A stretch of 64,000 bases of DNA from Serratia nevei (lineage in GTDB: Bacteria; Pseudomonadota; Gammaproteobacteria; Enterobacterales; Enterobacteriaceae), in assembly GCF_037948395.1 (NCBI RefSeq), contig NZ_CP149940.1:496001-560000 (forward strand), read 5' to 3'. A program made the translations under genes and the position numbers. The notes beneath the pieces were generated by a model. That model was not told the origin of the DNA. It made no database searches and saw only the letters and a program-made list of their open reading frames with translations. Each line of letters begins with the position of its first letter. The first letter of the stretch is position 1. Shown in pieces: positions 1 through 8,710 of this stretch.

Positions 1-576
1 GGCGATAAAGAACTCTCCGGCGTGAACATCTACCACTTCAACGATCAGCGTCGCCTCGAGACGGTGCGCTATGCCGCCACCGCCAGCTTCGAGAACGGCC
101 TGTGGCAGCTTTCGCAGGTGGACACCTCGGATCTGACCAACCCGAAACAGGTGACCGGCACCCAGACGCTGACCGGCGAATGGAAAACCAACCTGACCCC
201 GGACAAGCTGGGCGTGGTGGCGCTGGATCCGGATTCGCTCTCCATCAGCGGGCTGCATAACTACGTGAAGTACCTGAAGCAGAGCGGCCAGGAATCCAAC
301 CGTTACCAGCTCAACATGTGGAGCAAAATCTTCTCGCCGCTGTCGGTGGCGGTGATGATGCTGATGGCGCTGTCGTTCATCTTCGGCCCGCTGCGCAGCG
401 TGCCGATGGGTATCCGCGTGGTGACCGGCATCAGCTTCGGCTTCCTGTTCTACGTGCTGGATCAGATCTTCGGCCCGCTGAGCATGGTCTACAGCATGCC
501 GCCGGTGCTGGGCGCGCTGCTGCCGAGCATGCTGTTCCTGCTGATCAGCGTGTATATGCTGCTCAAACGCAAGTAG
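1..576 (+). CDS. lptG: LPS export ABC permease LptG, C-terminal part
   Basis: The open frame runs into the window from the left edge, so only the last 191 residues are present. LptG is one of the two inner-membrane permeases (with LptF) of the LptB2FGC complex that extracts lipopolysaccharide from the inner membrane and passes it to the periplasmic bridge. Visible here are the end of the periplasmic beta-jellyroll region, then hydrophobic helices around SVAVMMLMALSFIFGP, VVTGISFGFLFYVLDQIFGP and LGALLPSMLFLLISVYMLLK, ending in KRK. This matches the C-terminus of enterobacterial LptG. lptF should lie just left of the window. An intrinsic terminator follows closely. Confidence 0.93.
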   Translation, partial: GDKELSGVNIYHFNDQRRLETVRYAATASFENGLWQLSQVDTSDLTNPKQVTGTQTLTGEWKTNLTPDKLGVVALDPDSLSISGLHNYVKYLKQSGQESNRYQLNMWSKIFSPLSVAVMMLMALSFIFGPLRSVPMGIRVVTGISFGFLFYVLDQIFGPLSMVYSMPPVLGALLPSMLFLLISVYMLLKRK

Positions 577-597
577 CGGGGCGATCGGTAGTGAAGA

Positions 598-627
598 AAG
601 GCGTGGCCGTGGGGCCGCGCCTTTTTT
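598..627 (+). terminator. intrinsic terminator of lptG
   Basis: A GC-rich hairpin (AAGGCGtGGCC, loop, GGGCCgCGCCTT) is followed by a run of six T, starting about 20 bases after the lptG stop codon. Confidence 0.8.
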
Positions 628-711
628 GTTGGTGCGGCATGCCCCCGCCTGCGGTTTTTGTCGTGTTATAGTCACTTCAGTGGCAATGCAGGGAGAGGGA
701 GCTGGCAGCCA

Positions 712-1428
712 ATGGAAGACGAATATAATCTCAGCAACATTATCGGCAAGCGCCTGGAAGCGGCACTCGGGGAGTTGGGCGATCTCTTGTGGGCGTATGT
801 GGTGCTATCCAAAAAAGACATTGCCTGCATCTTTGGCGTCACCAACTACCCGAGTGAATGGGTAAAAAAGTATCAAGAGCAGGGGTTGCAGTACATTGAT
901 CCGGTGGTGCTTACCGCCCGCAACCGCCTGACCCCGTTCGCCTGGGACGAGCAAATTATGGCTGACGCAGGGCTGCACTTTCCCGAACTGTTCGAGCAGG
1001 CCCGCGAGTTTGGCGTGACGCACGGCTATACCTTCGTGCTGCACGATTACAACGACAACCTCGTCACGCTTTCTTTTGCCTTCAGCGCGGAACAGAAAAT
1101 GGCAGCCATCCAGGCGCTCACCGAGCGTAAAGGCGACATTTCGGTATTGCTGGCCTCAATCCATGAGTCGTACCTGGCGCTGTCCCCACTGTCAGCAAAA
1201 AACGCCGCATCCCTGGAGCGTAACGCCCGCTTTACCGACAGGGAAAACGAAATCCTCTATTGGGCCAGCGTGGGTAAAACCTACCAGGAAACGGCGATGA
1301 TCCTGGGCATAAAGACCGGCACCATCAAGTTTCATATGTCCAACATTGTCAAAAAGCTGGGGGTCACGAATGCCCGACATGCTGTGCGCTTGGGGATGGA
1401 GCTGCGGCTGATTAAGCCGGTGGAGTGA
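712..1428 (+). CDS. LuxR-family regulator with acyl-homoserine-lactone-binding domain (LuxR solo)
   Basis: A 238-residue quorum-sensing type regulator. The N-terminal autoinducer-binding domain (about residues 15-165) keeps the residues invariant in TraR/LuxR: W50, Y54, D63, P64 and W78, each offset by seven from TraR numbering, plus a glycine near 105. The C-terminal LuxR helix-turn-helix (about 172-235) has FTDRENEIL, a mid-helix glycine and GTIKFHMSNIVKKLGV. The ATG at 712 is chosen because it gives the usual family length; the frame stays open to 658, but that would add 18 poorly conserved residues. No luxI-type synthase is visible in the window, so it is called a solo. Its AHL specificity and targets cannot be read from the sequence. 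Confidence 0.85.
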   Translation: MEDEYNLSNIIGKRLEAALGELGDLLWAYVVLSKKDIACIFGVTNYPSEWVKKYQEQGLQYIDPVVLTARNRLTPFAWDEQIMADAGLHFPELFEQAREFGVTHGYTFVLHDYNDNLVTLSFAFSAEQKMAAIQALTERKGDISVLLASIHESYLALSPLSAKNAASLERNARFTDRENEILYWASVGKTYQETAMILGIKTGTIKFHMSNIVKKLGVTNARHAVRLGMELRLIKPVE

Positions 1429-1445
1429 CGGGCTAGTTAGCCCGT
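1428..1445 (+). terminator. perfect inverted repeat after the luxR-type gene
   Basis: ACGGGCTA-GT-TAGCCCGT overlaps the last base of the stop codon. There is no T-run after it, so it may only be an mRNA 3' stabiliser or a weak terminator. Confidence 0.4.
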
Positions 1446-1741
1446 GGAATACTGAGGCAACGGCTGCGCAGAACTCATCAGCGGGATACGTCTAAAGGGA
1501 GAAAATATCGGCTGGCGAGCAGCGTCTTTCGATTCGGGAAATAGCGAGCGTTAACCGGTATTGATTTGGCGCCGTGGCGATTAACGTGAAGGCCGCAATA
1601 GCGTATCGGCGGCTCCGAACTCTGCAATTTGAAATAATCACCAGGTTGAACTGATAAAGGTCTAGTAAGGGACTGTACTTTAGTCTAACTAGTTTCTCGC
1701 CCCTTAAGGCGATACACTTCCCCGGTAATTTTTTGATAAAA

Positions 1742-1775
1742 ATACAAAAAAAAACCTGACCGCGTAGGGCCAGGT
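1742..1775 (-). terminator. intrinsic terminator of an unidentified minus-strand transcript
   Basis: On the minus strand, AACCTG(gccctacgcggt)CAGGTT is followed by eight T. This is a textbook Rho-independent terminator with no intact gene ending at it. A small RNA reading leftward from about 1900 is possible, but I could not place a convincing promoter. Confidence 0.55.
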
Positions 1776-2124
1776 TGCCAATATTGGCCAACACCAGGGA
1801 AAATTTTCTTGCACCATCTTAAAGCTATTAACTCCGCAGAGGCAAGCGATCTCAGCTGGTTTTTAGGCATTAACTAGCCATTTTGTTATGTATACACGTT
1901 ATTTTCTGGTGATTTCAGATAAAGCCCATCCAACGTGAATAACCTCTACCGTTTGATAGCCTAGATTTCTATTTTTTATTTTTCACCTGACATTCAGCAA
2001 TGAAAAAATAGTGTTCTCGAAATGTTGCGCAACCTCATTCTTTATTGGCTGACACATGAATGTGTAATTATTTGCAGCGTTGTCATTGCGGCTGGGGATT
2101 ATTTTGTTTTTGATAGGCGCTGGG

Positions 2125-2313
2125 TTAGACAGCGGTGATGGGGGAGGCTGGTGCGTCCTTCAGTTTGACGGGTTCCTGAACCTGTTTCGCTAGCTGGGCG
2201 AGCGGTTCTGGCTAGTGGGAGGGAGTGACGTTCGGCACAGGAGTCATCATTGCTCTGTGCAACGATGCTGGAATATGGAATCGGACGGTATCGTGTGAGT
2301 GTGGTGTACCTCA
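2125..2313 (-). pseudogene. degenerate protein-like remnant (unidentified)
   Basis: Read on the minus strand in one frame, this stretch has protein-like composition (segments such as MMTPVPNVTPS and PEPLAQLAKQVQEPVKL), broken by an in-frame stop and ending in TAA at 2125. I do not recognise the parent protein. It may be mobile-element debris beside leuX, or chance. Confidence 0.25.
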
Positions 2314-2447
2314 TCCCCAGATGCTCGTTGCAACAGCCTGCTCATCATCAACGGGGTTGTGAAGGGCGCGCAGAGAGAAGGCGGGGCGGGCAAACGCACG
2401 TTGCGGCGGTTTTTTCGACACTTAACTCATTGAACAACGGATAAGTG

Positions 2448-2475
2448 TTGCGTGCTGGTCGCGGGAAGGTATAAT
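2448..2475 (+). promoter_or_regulatory. leuX promoter
   Basis: TTGCGT (2448-2453), a 16-bp spacer and a perfect TATAAT (2470-2475) end 28 bases before the tRNA, with a GC-containing discriminator, as expected for a stable RNA gene. Confidence 0.75.
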
Positions 2476-2503
2476 TCACCCGTTTTCCGCATACTACTTC
2501 AGT

Positions 2504-2588
2504 GCCGAAGTGGCGAAATCGGTAGACGCAGTTGATTCAAAATCAACCGTAGAGATACGTGCCGGTTCGAGTCCGGCCTTCGGCACCA
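2504..2588 (+). tRNA. leuX: tRNA-Leu (CAA)
   Basis: An 85-nt tRNA with a long variable arm and an encoded CCA end. The anticodon stem-loop GTTGA-TTCAAAA-TCAAC presents CAA, and the acceptor GCCGAAG pairs with CTTCGGC. The sequence matches E. coli leuX nearly throughout. leuX is a classic integration site for P4-type integrases, and a decayed integrase of that type starts 194 bases downstream. Confidence 0.97.
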
Positions 2589-2608
2589 TTAAGTACCGCG
2601 CGAACAAG

Positions 2609-2634
2609 AAGCCACCGAGAGGTGGTTTTTTTGT
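2609..2634 (+). terminator. leuX terminator
   Basis: GCCACC-gaga-GGTGGT with a run of seven T, 20 bases after the CCA end of the tRNA. Confidence 0.85.
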
Positions 2635-2781
2635 GCCTGGAATCCAGTATCTGCAAGGCTTTCTTCGCCTTTTCACTCAACCTAACTCAATTCTGACTCA
2701 ATCTGCATCAACTTACTGGTGCGGGTACAACTGGAGGCATATCCCGGTTCTATAATGTTTGTACCAACGGGGGACATAAGC

Positions 2782-3225
2782 ATGGCGTTAACAGAGATCA
2801 AAGTCTGTATAAGGCCATAGAAATGTCTGAACGTCTTGAAGTTGCAGCCTGGCTTCAACAGCGTGCCACAGCTATTATGCGTTATATAGTGCAGAGCGGA
2901 CTGGTTGATTATAATCCTGCGCAGAAGAGGATAGGGGCAGTTGCTTCTGGAAATAGACAATGTCGTTCGGCTTTGGAGCTAAAGTACATCCCTGAGTTAT
3001 TAAAGAAAATAAATGGTTATACTGGTAGACCACTTACCGCTGGGCTGCGTAACTCACTCTACTTATCTTTATTCGTTCCAGTGAGCTGCGTTTGGCTCGC
3101 TGGTCAGGGATAGATTTTGAAACGTCAATGTGGATGACCCCTTCTGAACGAGAGCCTATATCTGGCGTGAGACATTCTCACCGGGATCAAAAATTCGTAC
3201 ACCTCATCTGGTGCCGCTTTCATAA
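2782..3225 (+). pseudogene. remnant of a P4-family tyrosine integrase
   Basis: The P4-integrase N-terminus is recognisable (ATG at 2782, MALTEIKV, stop at 2818). The next 150-200 codons expected are missing. From about 2823 the core-binding/catalytic part resumes: AIMRYIVQSGLVDYNPAQ, then GAVASGNRQ, then IPELLKKINGYTGRPL. A frameshift near 3050-3090 moves to TLLIFIRSSELRLARWSG and IDFETSMWM, which contains the catalytic Arg region of the family. A second shift near 3190 leads to KIRTPHLVPLS and a stop at 3223. The C-terminal catalytic HxxR...Y part is gone. At least one internal deletion and two frameshifts make it non-functional, so the island can probably no longer excise with its own integrase. 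Its position right after leuX fits a P4-like insertion. Confidence 0.85.
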
Positions 3226-3290
3226 TGCCTTGAATGTACATATAGTTGCGAGCATCATCGCAAACATGTGCTCATGGATTCTTCAATGCA

Positions 3291-4166
3291 ATGACCTCTG
3301 ACAAAACCCTAAAGCAAGCGATATCAAATATTACTATTTGGCGCAAAGGCGAACAGCGTGCGCCACATAAGCCTTTATTGCTGCTGCACGTCCTCTCACA
3401 CTATCGGCAGGATCATGAGCGCCTGTTTAACTATGGCTCTGAAATCTACGAGCCCCTGTTGGATCTCCTGGAACGTTATGGACCGCAGCGTCGTGACCAG
3501 CGCCCGGACATGCCGTTCTGGCGTCTGAAGGGCGATGGCTTCTGGGAACTACAAAACGCGGAACTGTGCTCAACCAATGGTAGCCGCCAGCCTCCCCGAC
3601 GTGAACTCATCGAATATAATGTCGCGGGTGGATTTGATGCCGATAATTTTGCGTTGGTGGCAAAAAACCATAGGTTAATTGATACACTGGCGCAGCAGCT
3701 TCTGGAGGCGCATTTCCCGGCGAGTATTCAGGAAGACATCGCTGACGAAATGGGTTTTGATATTCGCACCTCTCTCCGTCAACGCGACCCGAAGTTCCGC
3801 CAGATGGTGCTACGTGCTTACAATTATCAGTGCACTATCTGCGGCTTTAACATGCGCCACGATAATGCGCCGATTGCTCTGGAAGCTGCCCATATCAGAT
3901 GGAAGCAGCACCATGGGCCTTGTGAAGTACCTAATGGCCTGGCATTGTGCGCAATCCATCATAAAGCGTTTGATCGTGGTTCGATTGGTTTGGATGAAAA
4001 TATGCGTGTGATGGTTTCCGGCGCGGTAAATGGTGGTGGGGTGGTACAGCGGCTGTTCTGGGATTTTGCGGGAAAGGCGATTGCGTTGCCACCGGTTAAA
4101 GAAAATTATCCGGGCGAGCAGTTTGTGGAATGGCACAGGAAAGAGGTGTTCAGAGGAGAGTATTGA
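3291..4166 (+). CDS. SBD-HNH type IV restriction endonuclease (phosphorothioate-dependent type)
   Basis: A 291-residue protein with a sulfur-binding-domain-like N-terminus (about residues 10-150, with WRKGEQRAPHKPLLLLHVL and DMPFWRLKGDGFWEL) joined to a C-terminal HNH nuclease. The HNH part has C181xxC184, LEAAHI with H201, then NGLALC and HH at 223-224 before FDRG. This is the layout of the McrA-like SBD-HNH nucleases that cut phosphorothioate-modified DNA. The start at 3291 is chosen because the N-terminus WRKG... then falls at its usual position; upstream residues lie in integrase debris. The gene is monocistronic and convergent with the nucleotidase gene. No dnd genes are in the window, so it would act only on incoming modified DNA. 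Sensing of phosphorothioate is inferred from family resemblance. Confidence 0.85.
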   Translation: MTSDKTLKQAISNITIWRKGEQRAPHKPLLLLHVLSHYRQDHERLFNYGSEIYEPLLDLLERYGPQRRDQRPDMPFWRLKGDGFWELQNAELCSTNGSRQPPRRELIEYNVAGGFDADNFALVAKNHRLIDTLAQQLLEAHFPASIQEDIADEMGFDIRTSLRQRDPKFRQMVLRAYNYQCTICGFNMRHDNAPIALEAAHIRWKQHHGPCEVPNGLALCAIHHKAFDRGSIGLDENMRVMVSGAVNGGGVVQRLFWDFAGKAIALPPVKENYPGEQFVEWHRKEVFRGEY

Positions 4167-4200
4167 TCTGGGGTAGGGGTGTTATTTTGGCTGTGGCATA

Positions 4201-4232
4201 CAAACCATTCAGCCTTGATGACTAAATGGTTT
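4201..4232. repeat. 9-bp inverted repeat between convergent genes
   Basis: CAAACCATT and AATGGTTTG separated by 14 bases, lying between two convergent genes. No T-run follows on either side, so a terminator role is uncertain. Confidence 0.4.
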
Positions 4233-4243
4233 GTCAGCGATAA

Positions 4244-5209
4244 TTACGATGCTTCACGTTCTGCAAGTTCGGAGTTGCTGGCATAAGGGACTTTTCCAGA
4301 AGGTACAACCTTTGCCGCCGCGATCAAATGCACATCCTGATCGTCAAAGAAAATGTGTGGTTTAAACGCCTTCAGAACTTTTGTTTTCTCTACACCGCCA
4401 AGAAAAAAAGCTTCATCGACATACACCCCCCAGCTTCTCAGTGTTTTAATGACGCGCATTTCCGAAGGGCTGTTTCTGGCTGTCACCAGTGCAATACGGA
4501 CAGGTGAATACTCAACCCTTGTCGGTAGTCGCTCCTGAAGCTTGGCTATTTTTTTTAGCAAAGTTGCATAGGGCCCTTCAGCCATCGGGATATCTTGCTG
4601 CGCATCCTCCAAGGCGTGAAAAGCGGCCATCCCTTGAGTTTTATAAACTAACTCACTTTCATCAGAGAAAAGCACGGCATCACCATCAAACGCGATACGT
4701 ACCTGCCCTTCCGGGATATCGGAGGCGTCGGAGGGAGGATCTTTGAGGATTGCAGCGGCGCAGAATCGAGAATCAATAACCTTTTGCGCGTCCTCGACGT
4801 TGGTCGTTAAAAACAAATCGACATCAAAGGCATCAAGATAATCGGCAACGGTTTCGCCTGCTGTAAAAGCAGAGCGAGTGATATCGAGTTTGTCATGACG
4901 AATTGTATTCAGAACGCGGATACCTGTATCAGGGCTGTTACGCGACATCACAACAACCTCAACCAGCGGCGATTTATCATCCGGCTGGCGGTACCGGTTC
5001 AGACCCAGAAGCGCTTTGACTAAGGGATAACCTGTTCCGGGCTGTAAAGGCTGGTTTTCGTGTTCCAGCATGTAGGCTCGATACTTTTCAATAGCACTGT
5101 CAGGATCGGTTGCATACGTTTCGCGAAACATGCGGTCGGATTCGCTCATGTCGAAAAGCGCAGTTGCGCTGATGCCAATAACTAAAGTGTTACTTAAATC
5201 TAAAGGCAT
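4244..5209 (-). CDS. NT5C1-like cytosolic 5'-nucleotidase
   Basis: A 321-residue protein closely resembling the eukaryotic cytosolic 5'-nucleotidase IA family and its bacterial relatives, which dephosphorylate AMP, IMP or dNMPs. Visible family segments are GISATALFDMSESDRMF near the start, HENQPLQPGTGYPLVKALL, VVVMSRNSPDTGIRV, RHDKLDITRSAFTAG, the DxD-type motif FDGDAVLFSDESE, and near the end FKPHIFFDDQDVH. No signal peptide is seen, so it should be cytosolic. It sits alone between a type IV nuclease and the hsd operon, inside a defence island. It could be nucleotide salvage cargo or a nucleotide-depleting defence component; the sequence does not decide. Confidence 0.82.
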   Translation of the reverse strand: MPLDLSNTLVIGISATALFDMSESDRMFRETYATDPDSAIEKYRAYMLEHENQPLQPGTGYPLVKALLGLNRYRQPDDKSPLVEVVVMSRNSPDTGIRVLNTIRHDKLDITRSAFTAGETVADYLDAFDVDLFLTTNVEDAQKVIDSRFCAAAILKDPPSDASDIPEGQVRIAFDGDAVLFSDESELVYKTQGMAAFHALEDAQQDIPMAEGPYATLLKKIAKLQERLPTRVEYSPVRIALVTARNSPSEMRVIKTLRSWGVYVDEAFFLGGVEKTKVLKAFKPHIFFDDQDVHLIAAAKVVPSGKVPYASNSELAEREAS

Positions 5210-5327
5210 GGTTACTTTCCTGACGTGAAATCACAAGGTTGTAGAAGCAAAGCATCATAACGCAAAGAAAGTATTTCAGCCATTAGAAGAGTTCCACATC
5301 AATAAATTATAGCCACTGGGGTTATTT

Positions 5328-5933
5328 TTACTGATCAACAATATCAAGAATAGATTTACATTTTTCTTTTACATCTAACTTCATGCTTTGGAATTCTTTT
5401 TTACCACTTGCTAATTCACCTTCCAACTTATTAATATTGCTTTCATGCTTGGAAATAATATTATGAAGGCAAAATATATTATCTAGCAATAACATTTCTT
5501 TATTTGCAATATCAAGAAGATATACTTCATCCGCTGCCACATAAGATATTTTAACGATGCTATAGCTTTCTTTTTTTATACCTATCGCGATTCTTCGCTC
5601 ATCTGGAAATATCGTTAGAATAGCAAGATGGATTTCTTTTAATGATAAATATTTTCTGTACTCCTGACGCCTACGCTCGTAGTAAGAATCATTTCCATAG
5701 TACAAATAGCTAATAAAAATATCACCACTATAACTTTCTGATATATGTGGTTGGTAAGGATTTCCTGCATGAAGCTTAAATGAGTACACACTAATCTCAT
5801 AGCCATCCTCGACTTTTTCGATTAAAGAATATTCATCAAAACATGTTTCTGTTTTATCTGAGATATATGTACCCATTTGCCCCTCTATGTGTTTAATAAT
5901 CTCTTGTAATGAATGAGTTATTCTATAAACCAT
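5328..5933 (-). CDS. uncharacterised protein translationally coupled to hsdS
   Basis: A 201-residue protein that I do not recognise. The ATG (5931-5933) overlaps the hsdS stop by one base (TGATG), so it is very likely co-translated with the type I system. There is no signal peptide or membrane helix. The sequence is rich in Tyr, Ile, Glu and Lys, and the last 50 residues (about 150-201) look like a helical or coiled-coil segment with many Glu and Lys. The gene is markedly AT-rich compared with the chromosome, like the adjacent hsdS, which points to recent acquisition. A role linked to HsdS (anti-restriction control, assembly, or a second defence activity) is inferred from position only. Confidence 0.7.
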   Translation of the reverse strand: MVYRITHSLQEIIKHIEGQMGTYISDKTETCFDEYSLIEKVEDGYEISVYSFKLHAGNPYQPHISESYSGDIFISYLYYGNDSYYERRRQEYRKYLSLKEIHLAILTIFPDERRIAIGIKKESYSIVKISYVAADEVYLLDIANKEMLLLDNIFCLHNIISKHESNINKLEGELASGKKEFQSMKLDVKEKCKSILDIVDQ

Positions 5934-7054
5934 CACTCATTAAATATGAAAAAATCGCCAGTCAAAGCATCGAAGAGTTTTTCAGATTCAGACATTTTAT
6001 CATATTGTTTTTTCAAAATAGATGCACGGAAATCAACCAATTTGGCAAAAGCAAGTTGTTTATCCAATGGAGGTACAGGTATCCTGAGTGCAGATAAGGT
6101 ACCTTGGCTAATATTCTGAATATTAGCTCCCTGGCCCCCGCTCAACATTTGCTGTTTCATTGAAGGTGTACGGAAGAGAAAGTTAAGATACTCTGCCGTT
6201 ATTGCAGATTTTTCTATTCTGTATCGAATGCAAAATCCACTAAATGTGACTTTCTCTTTATTTGGATAAATAGTAAGACATCTTCCGACCAAGGCTTTAT
6301 TACCATTAGAGCGGACAAAGACGATATCACCATCTTTCAAAAGATAATCATCGGAAGGAAGAGTATTTAATTCAATTTCATCGATATTGTCCATACAGGT
6401 AATAGTTGCTAGTGATTTGAAATTGCCAACTCCCAGGCACTTCAGTACCGAGCCTGACTCACCTTTCGTAAAATTCATTCCATTTTTAAATGAACCATAT
6501 TCTAACAAAGAAGCCACATCCCATTTCTTCGGATTTGCAACAGGATCACCAAACATCTCCAAAAACGTGGCACGCAAAAAATCATCAGCGAGTTTGACAG
6601 CTTGCTCACGTTTTTGGCGTATATCATTGGCTTTATCAAGAATAGCTGCAATTCGTTTTTGTTCTAATAACGGAGGGAGAGGAATCTCTACTTTAGTTAA
6701 ACCCTGGCCAGTAATTTGTGGTTGTGCTGAGCCAGAAATCACATCGTCAAATCCCCGTTTTAGAAAAAAATAGTACAAATACTTGATGTCAACCTTACTT
6801 CGGTCTATATCGTCCAATGCCATGGCATTCCCATTAATATATGCCATGGGCTCAGAAATGTGCACATTACCGCAAGTAGCTCCACGGCAAGTAATCATCA
6901 ACGTTGGGAATTCATGCGTGAATTTAGAATAAAACCCTATTTTCCCATTTGCACCATAAACTGGGTAACCAGATGCAATTAAACTACTGGCAGCTATAGT
7001 TTTCCACTGTTTTGGTCTACAAATATCATGAAGTTTCACCATCGGCCAACTCAT
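5933..7054 (-). CDS. hsdS: type I restriction-modification specificity subunit HsdS
   Basis: A 373-residue DNA specificity subunit. Two target-recognition domains are each followed by a conserved helical region. The first ends in IPLPPLLEQKRIAAILDKA followed by a long spacer helix through RATFLEMFGDP. The second ends in RIPVPPLDKQLAFAKLVD. HsdS places the M2S methylase and R2M2S nuclease on a bipartite target, which cannot be predicted here. The start overlaps the hsdM stop (ATGA), so the two are coupled. The recognition domains are AT-rich, typical of swapped specificity modules. Confidence 0.95.
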   Translation of the reverse strand: MSWPMVKLHDICRPKQWKTIAASSLIASGYPVYGANGKIGFYSKFTHEFPTLMITCRGATCGNVHISEPMAYINGNAMALDDIDRSKVDIKYLYYFFLKRGFDDVISGSAQPQITGQGLTKVEIPLPPLLEQKRIAAILDKANDIRQKREQAVKLADDFLRATFLEMFGDPVANPKKWDVASLLEYGSFKNGMNFTKGESGSVLKCLGVGNFKSLATITCMDNIDEIELNTLPSDDYLLKDGDIVFVRSNGNKALVGRCLTIYPNKEKVTFSGFCIRYRIEKSAITAEYLNFLFRTPSMKQQMLSGGQGANIQNISQGTLSALRIPVPPLDKQLAFAKLVDFRASILKKQYDKMSESEKLFDALTGDFFIFNE

Positions 7055-8685
7055 AGCATCCCCTCCAGCTCATCTAAATCCGCGAGAATTTCTTTCTCCA
7101 AGTCCTTCAGCCGCTTCAGTATCACCTTTGGATCTTCATACTCTTCAGCCTGATACACCACTTCTTTATAACGATTAATAGAGAGGTCGTATTTCTGCGC
7201 TGCAATATCCTCTTTCGACACCACAAATGCCGCCTGCGTTCGATCTTTAAAATCAACACCAGCAGCAATCCCTTCCGGGTACTGCTGTTTCAGCAACGAG
7301 GCAAATTTCTCGCCCATAAAGTTATCTACTGGCAAACCACGCAGAGCACGGTAGTGCTTCCAGCTTGCCAGCAGATGCGGCAGATCGTTGTCTTTTATCG
7401 GGTTACGCTTGTCATCCAGGCTGTAGCCATCATTTTGCAGATCGTAGAACCAGACCTCGTCCGTCTGACCGCCTTTGGTAAAGATCAGGATCGCCGTCGC
7501 CACACCAGCGTAAGGTTTAAATACGCCGGAAGGCAGATTGATCACCGCTTCTAACTGGTTATCTTCTACCAGCGTTTTACGCAGTGATTGGTGCGCCTTA
7601 CTGGAGCCAAACAGCACGCCCTGCGGCACGATAGTGGCGCTGCGTCCACCTACTTTCAGCATTTGCAGAATTCGCGCCAGGAACAGCAGCTCAGTTTTCT
7701 TGGTTTTCACCATCGCCGACAGCGTGGCGTCGATATCTTCCTCATCTAGTGAACCGGTAAAGGGTGGGTTCGCCAATATCAGGTTGAAAGCATTTTTGCT
7801 GGCCTGTGGGAAGTTGGTGCTGAAACTCTGGCTCATGGTGTCCTGATAGTGGATATCCGGCTCTTCCACGCCGTGCATAATCAGGTTCATAGCGGCGATA
7901 CGCAGCATAGTAGTATCAAAGTCGTAGCCGTGGAACATGTTGTTATCCACATGGTCACGCCACGGCGTCAGCAGATCACCAGTAAAGATTTTTTGCTCTT
8001 CCAGCTCACCGCGTTCGTTGCTGCCAATCTCGGTATGAATGGACTCCAGCGAGCTGTATTTTTCCAACAGGTACTCATAGCTGGTCGCCAGAAAACCACC
8101 AGTGCCACAGGCCGGATCGCAAATCGTCTCACCACGTGCTGGATTCGGCTCCATCATTTCAACCATTGTGCGGATAATGTGGCGCGGCGTACGGAACTGA
8201 CCGTTGATCCCGGCGGTGGTTAGCTTGCTTAATAGGTATTCGTAGAGATCGCCTTTGGTGTCGCCACGATCCAGCGGCAGGTTTTTGATCACCTCCACGG
8301 CTTTGGTCAGCAGTGACGGTTTAACAATCTCCAGGCGAGCATCTTTCATAAAGTTGCCCAGCAGCGTCACTTTCGTATCTTCAGCTTGCCCAAGCTGACG
8401 GAAATGCTGGAATACGCCGTCGCGCACTACTTCCATCATTTCGTCTGAGCCAAGGTTGCTGTAGTGGCTGAAGCGGAACTCCTGCTGCTCAGGCGCAAAG
8501 CGTGGTTTAAAATCAACGCCCGCGATTTGTTTACGCTTCTCGTCGCGTTGTTCCTGGGTATCCAGCATCCGGGAGTACATCAGGTAGGTGATCTGTTCGA
8601 TAACGGTCAGCGGGTTAGTTATGCCGCCTACCCAGAAATCTTCCCACAGGCCGTCGATTTTACTTTTTAAGTCACCGGTGATCAT
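7051..8685 (-). CDS. hsdM: type I restriction-modification methyltransferase subunit HsdM
   Basis: A 544-residue N6-adenine methyltransferase subunit. An N-terminal helical domain (about residues 8-140) precedes the Rossmann domain. SAM motif I is [10 protein letters not shown] (190-199) and the catalytic motif IV is NPPF (306-309). The C-terminus is helical and Glu-rich, suited to contact with HsdS. The gene is downstream of hsdR, separated by a hairpin, and overlaps hsdS by 4 bases. With HsdS it forms the protective methylase, and with HsdR the complete restriction complex. Confidence 0.96.
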   Translation of the reverse strand: MITGDLKSKIDGLWEDFWVGGITNPLTVIEQITYLMYSRMLDTQEQRDEKRKQIAGVDFKPRFAPEQQEFRFSHYSNLGSDEMMEVVRDGVFQHFRQLGQAEDTKVTLLGNFMKDARLEIVKPSLLTKAVEVIKNLPLDRGDTKGDLYEYLLSKLTTAGINGQFRTPRHIIRTMVEMMEPNPARGETICDPACGTGGFLATSYEYLLEKYSSLESIHTEIGSNERGELEEQKIFTGDLLTPWRDHVDNNMFHGYDFDTTMLRIAAMNLIMHGVEEPDIHYQDTMSQSFSTNFPQASKNAFNLILANPPFTGSLDEEDIDATLSAMVKTKKTELLFLARILQMLKVGGRSATIVPQGVLFGSSKAHQSLRKTLVEDNQLEAVINLPSGVFKPYAGVATAILIFTKGGQTDEVWFYDLQNDGYSLDDKRNPIKDNDLPHLLASWKHYRALRGLPVDNFMGEKFASLLKQQYPEGIAAGVDFKDRTQAAFVVSKEDIAAQKYDLSINRYKEVVYQAEEYEDPKVILKRLKDLEKEILADLDELEGML

Positions 8686-8710
8686 TGTTAACGTCTATAC
8701 CTTGTTATAA

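Larger units (their letters stand above)
1446..2447. other. 1-kb region without an intact gene (decayed accessory DNA)
   Basis: No frame here looks like an intact conserved gene. The region is AT-rich around 1860-2060. It holds a minus-strand terminator (1742-1775) and a broken protein-like frame (2125-2313). The longer open frames (for example 1492-1794 minus) have implausible composition. It lies between the lptG-luxR pair and leuX, a common place for island remnants. Confidence 0.6.

Noticed and set aside
2099..2314. 71-codon minus-strand frame in the pre-leuX gap
   Set aside because: Low-complexity composition and no start signal; a different frame over the same stretch looks more protein-like, so I list only that remnant.
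3246..3290. Upstream extension of the SBD-HNH gene
   Set aside because: Those codons overlap integrase debris and add no conserved residues.
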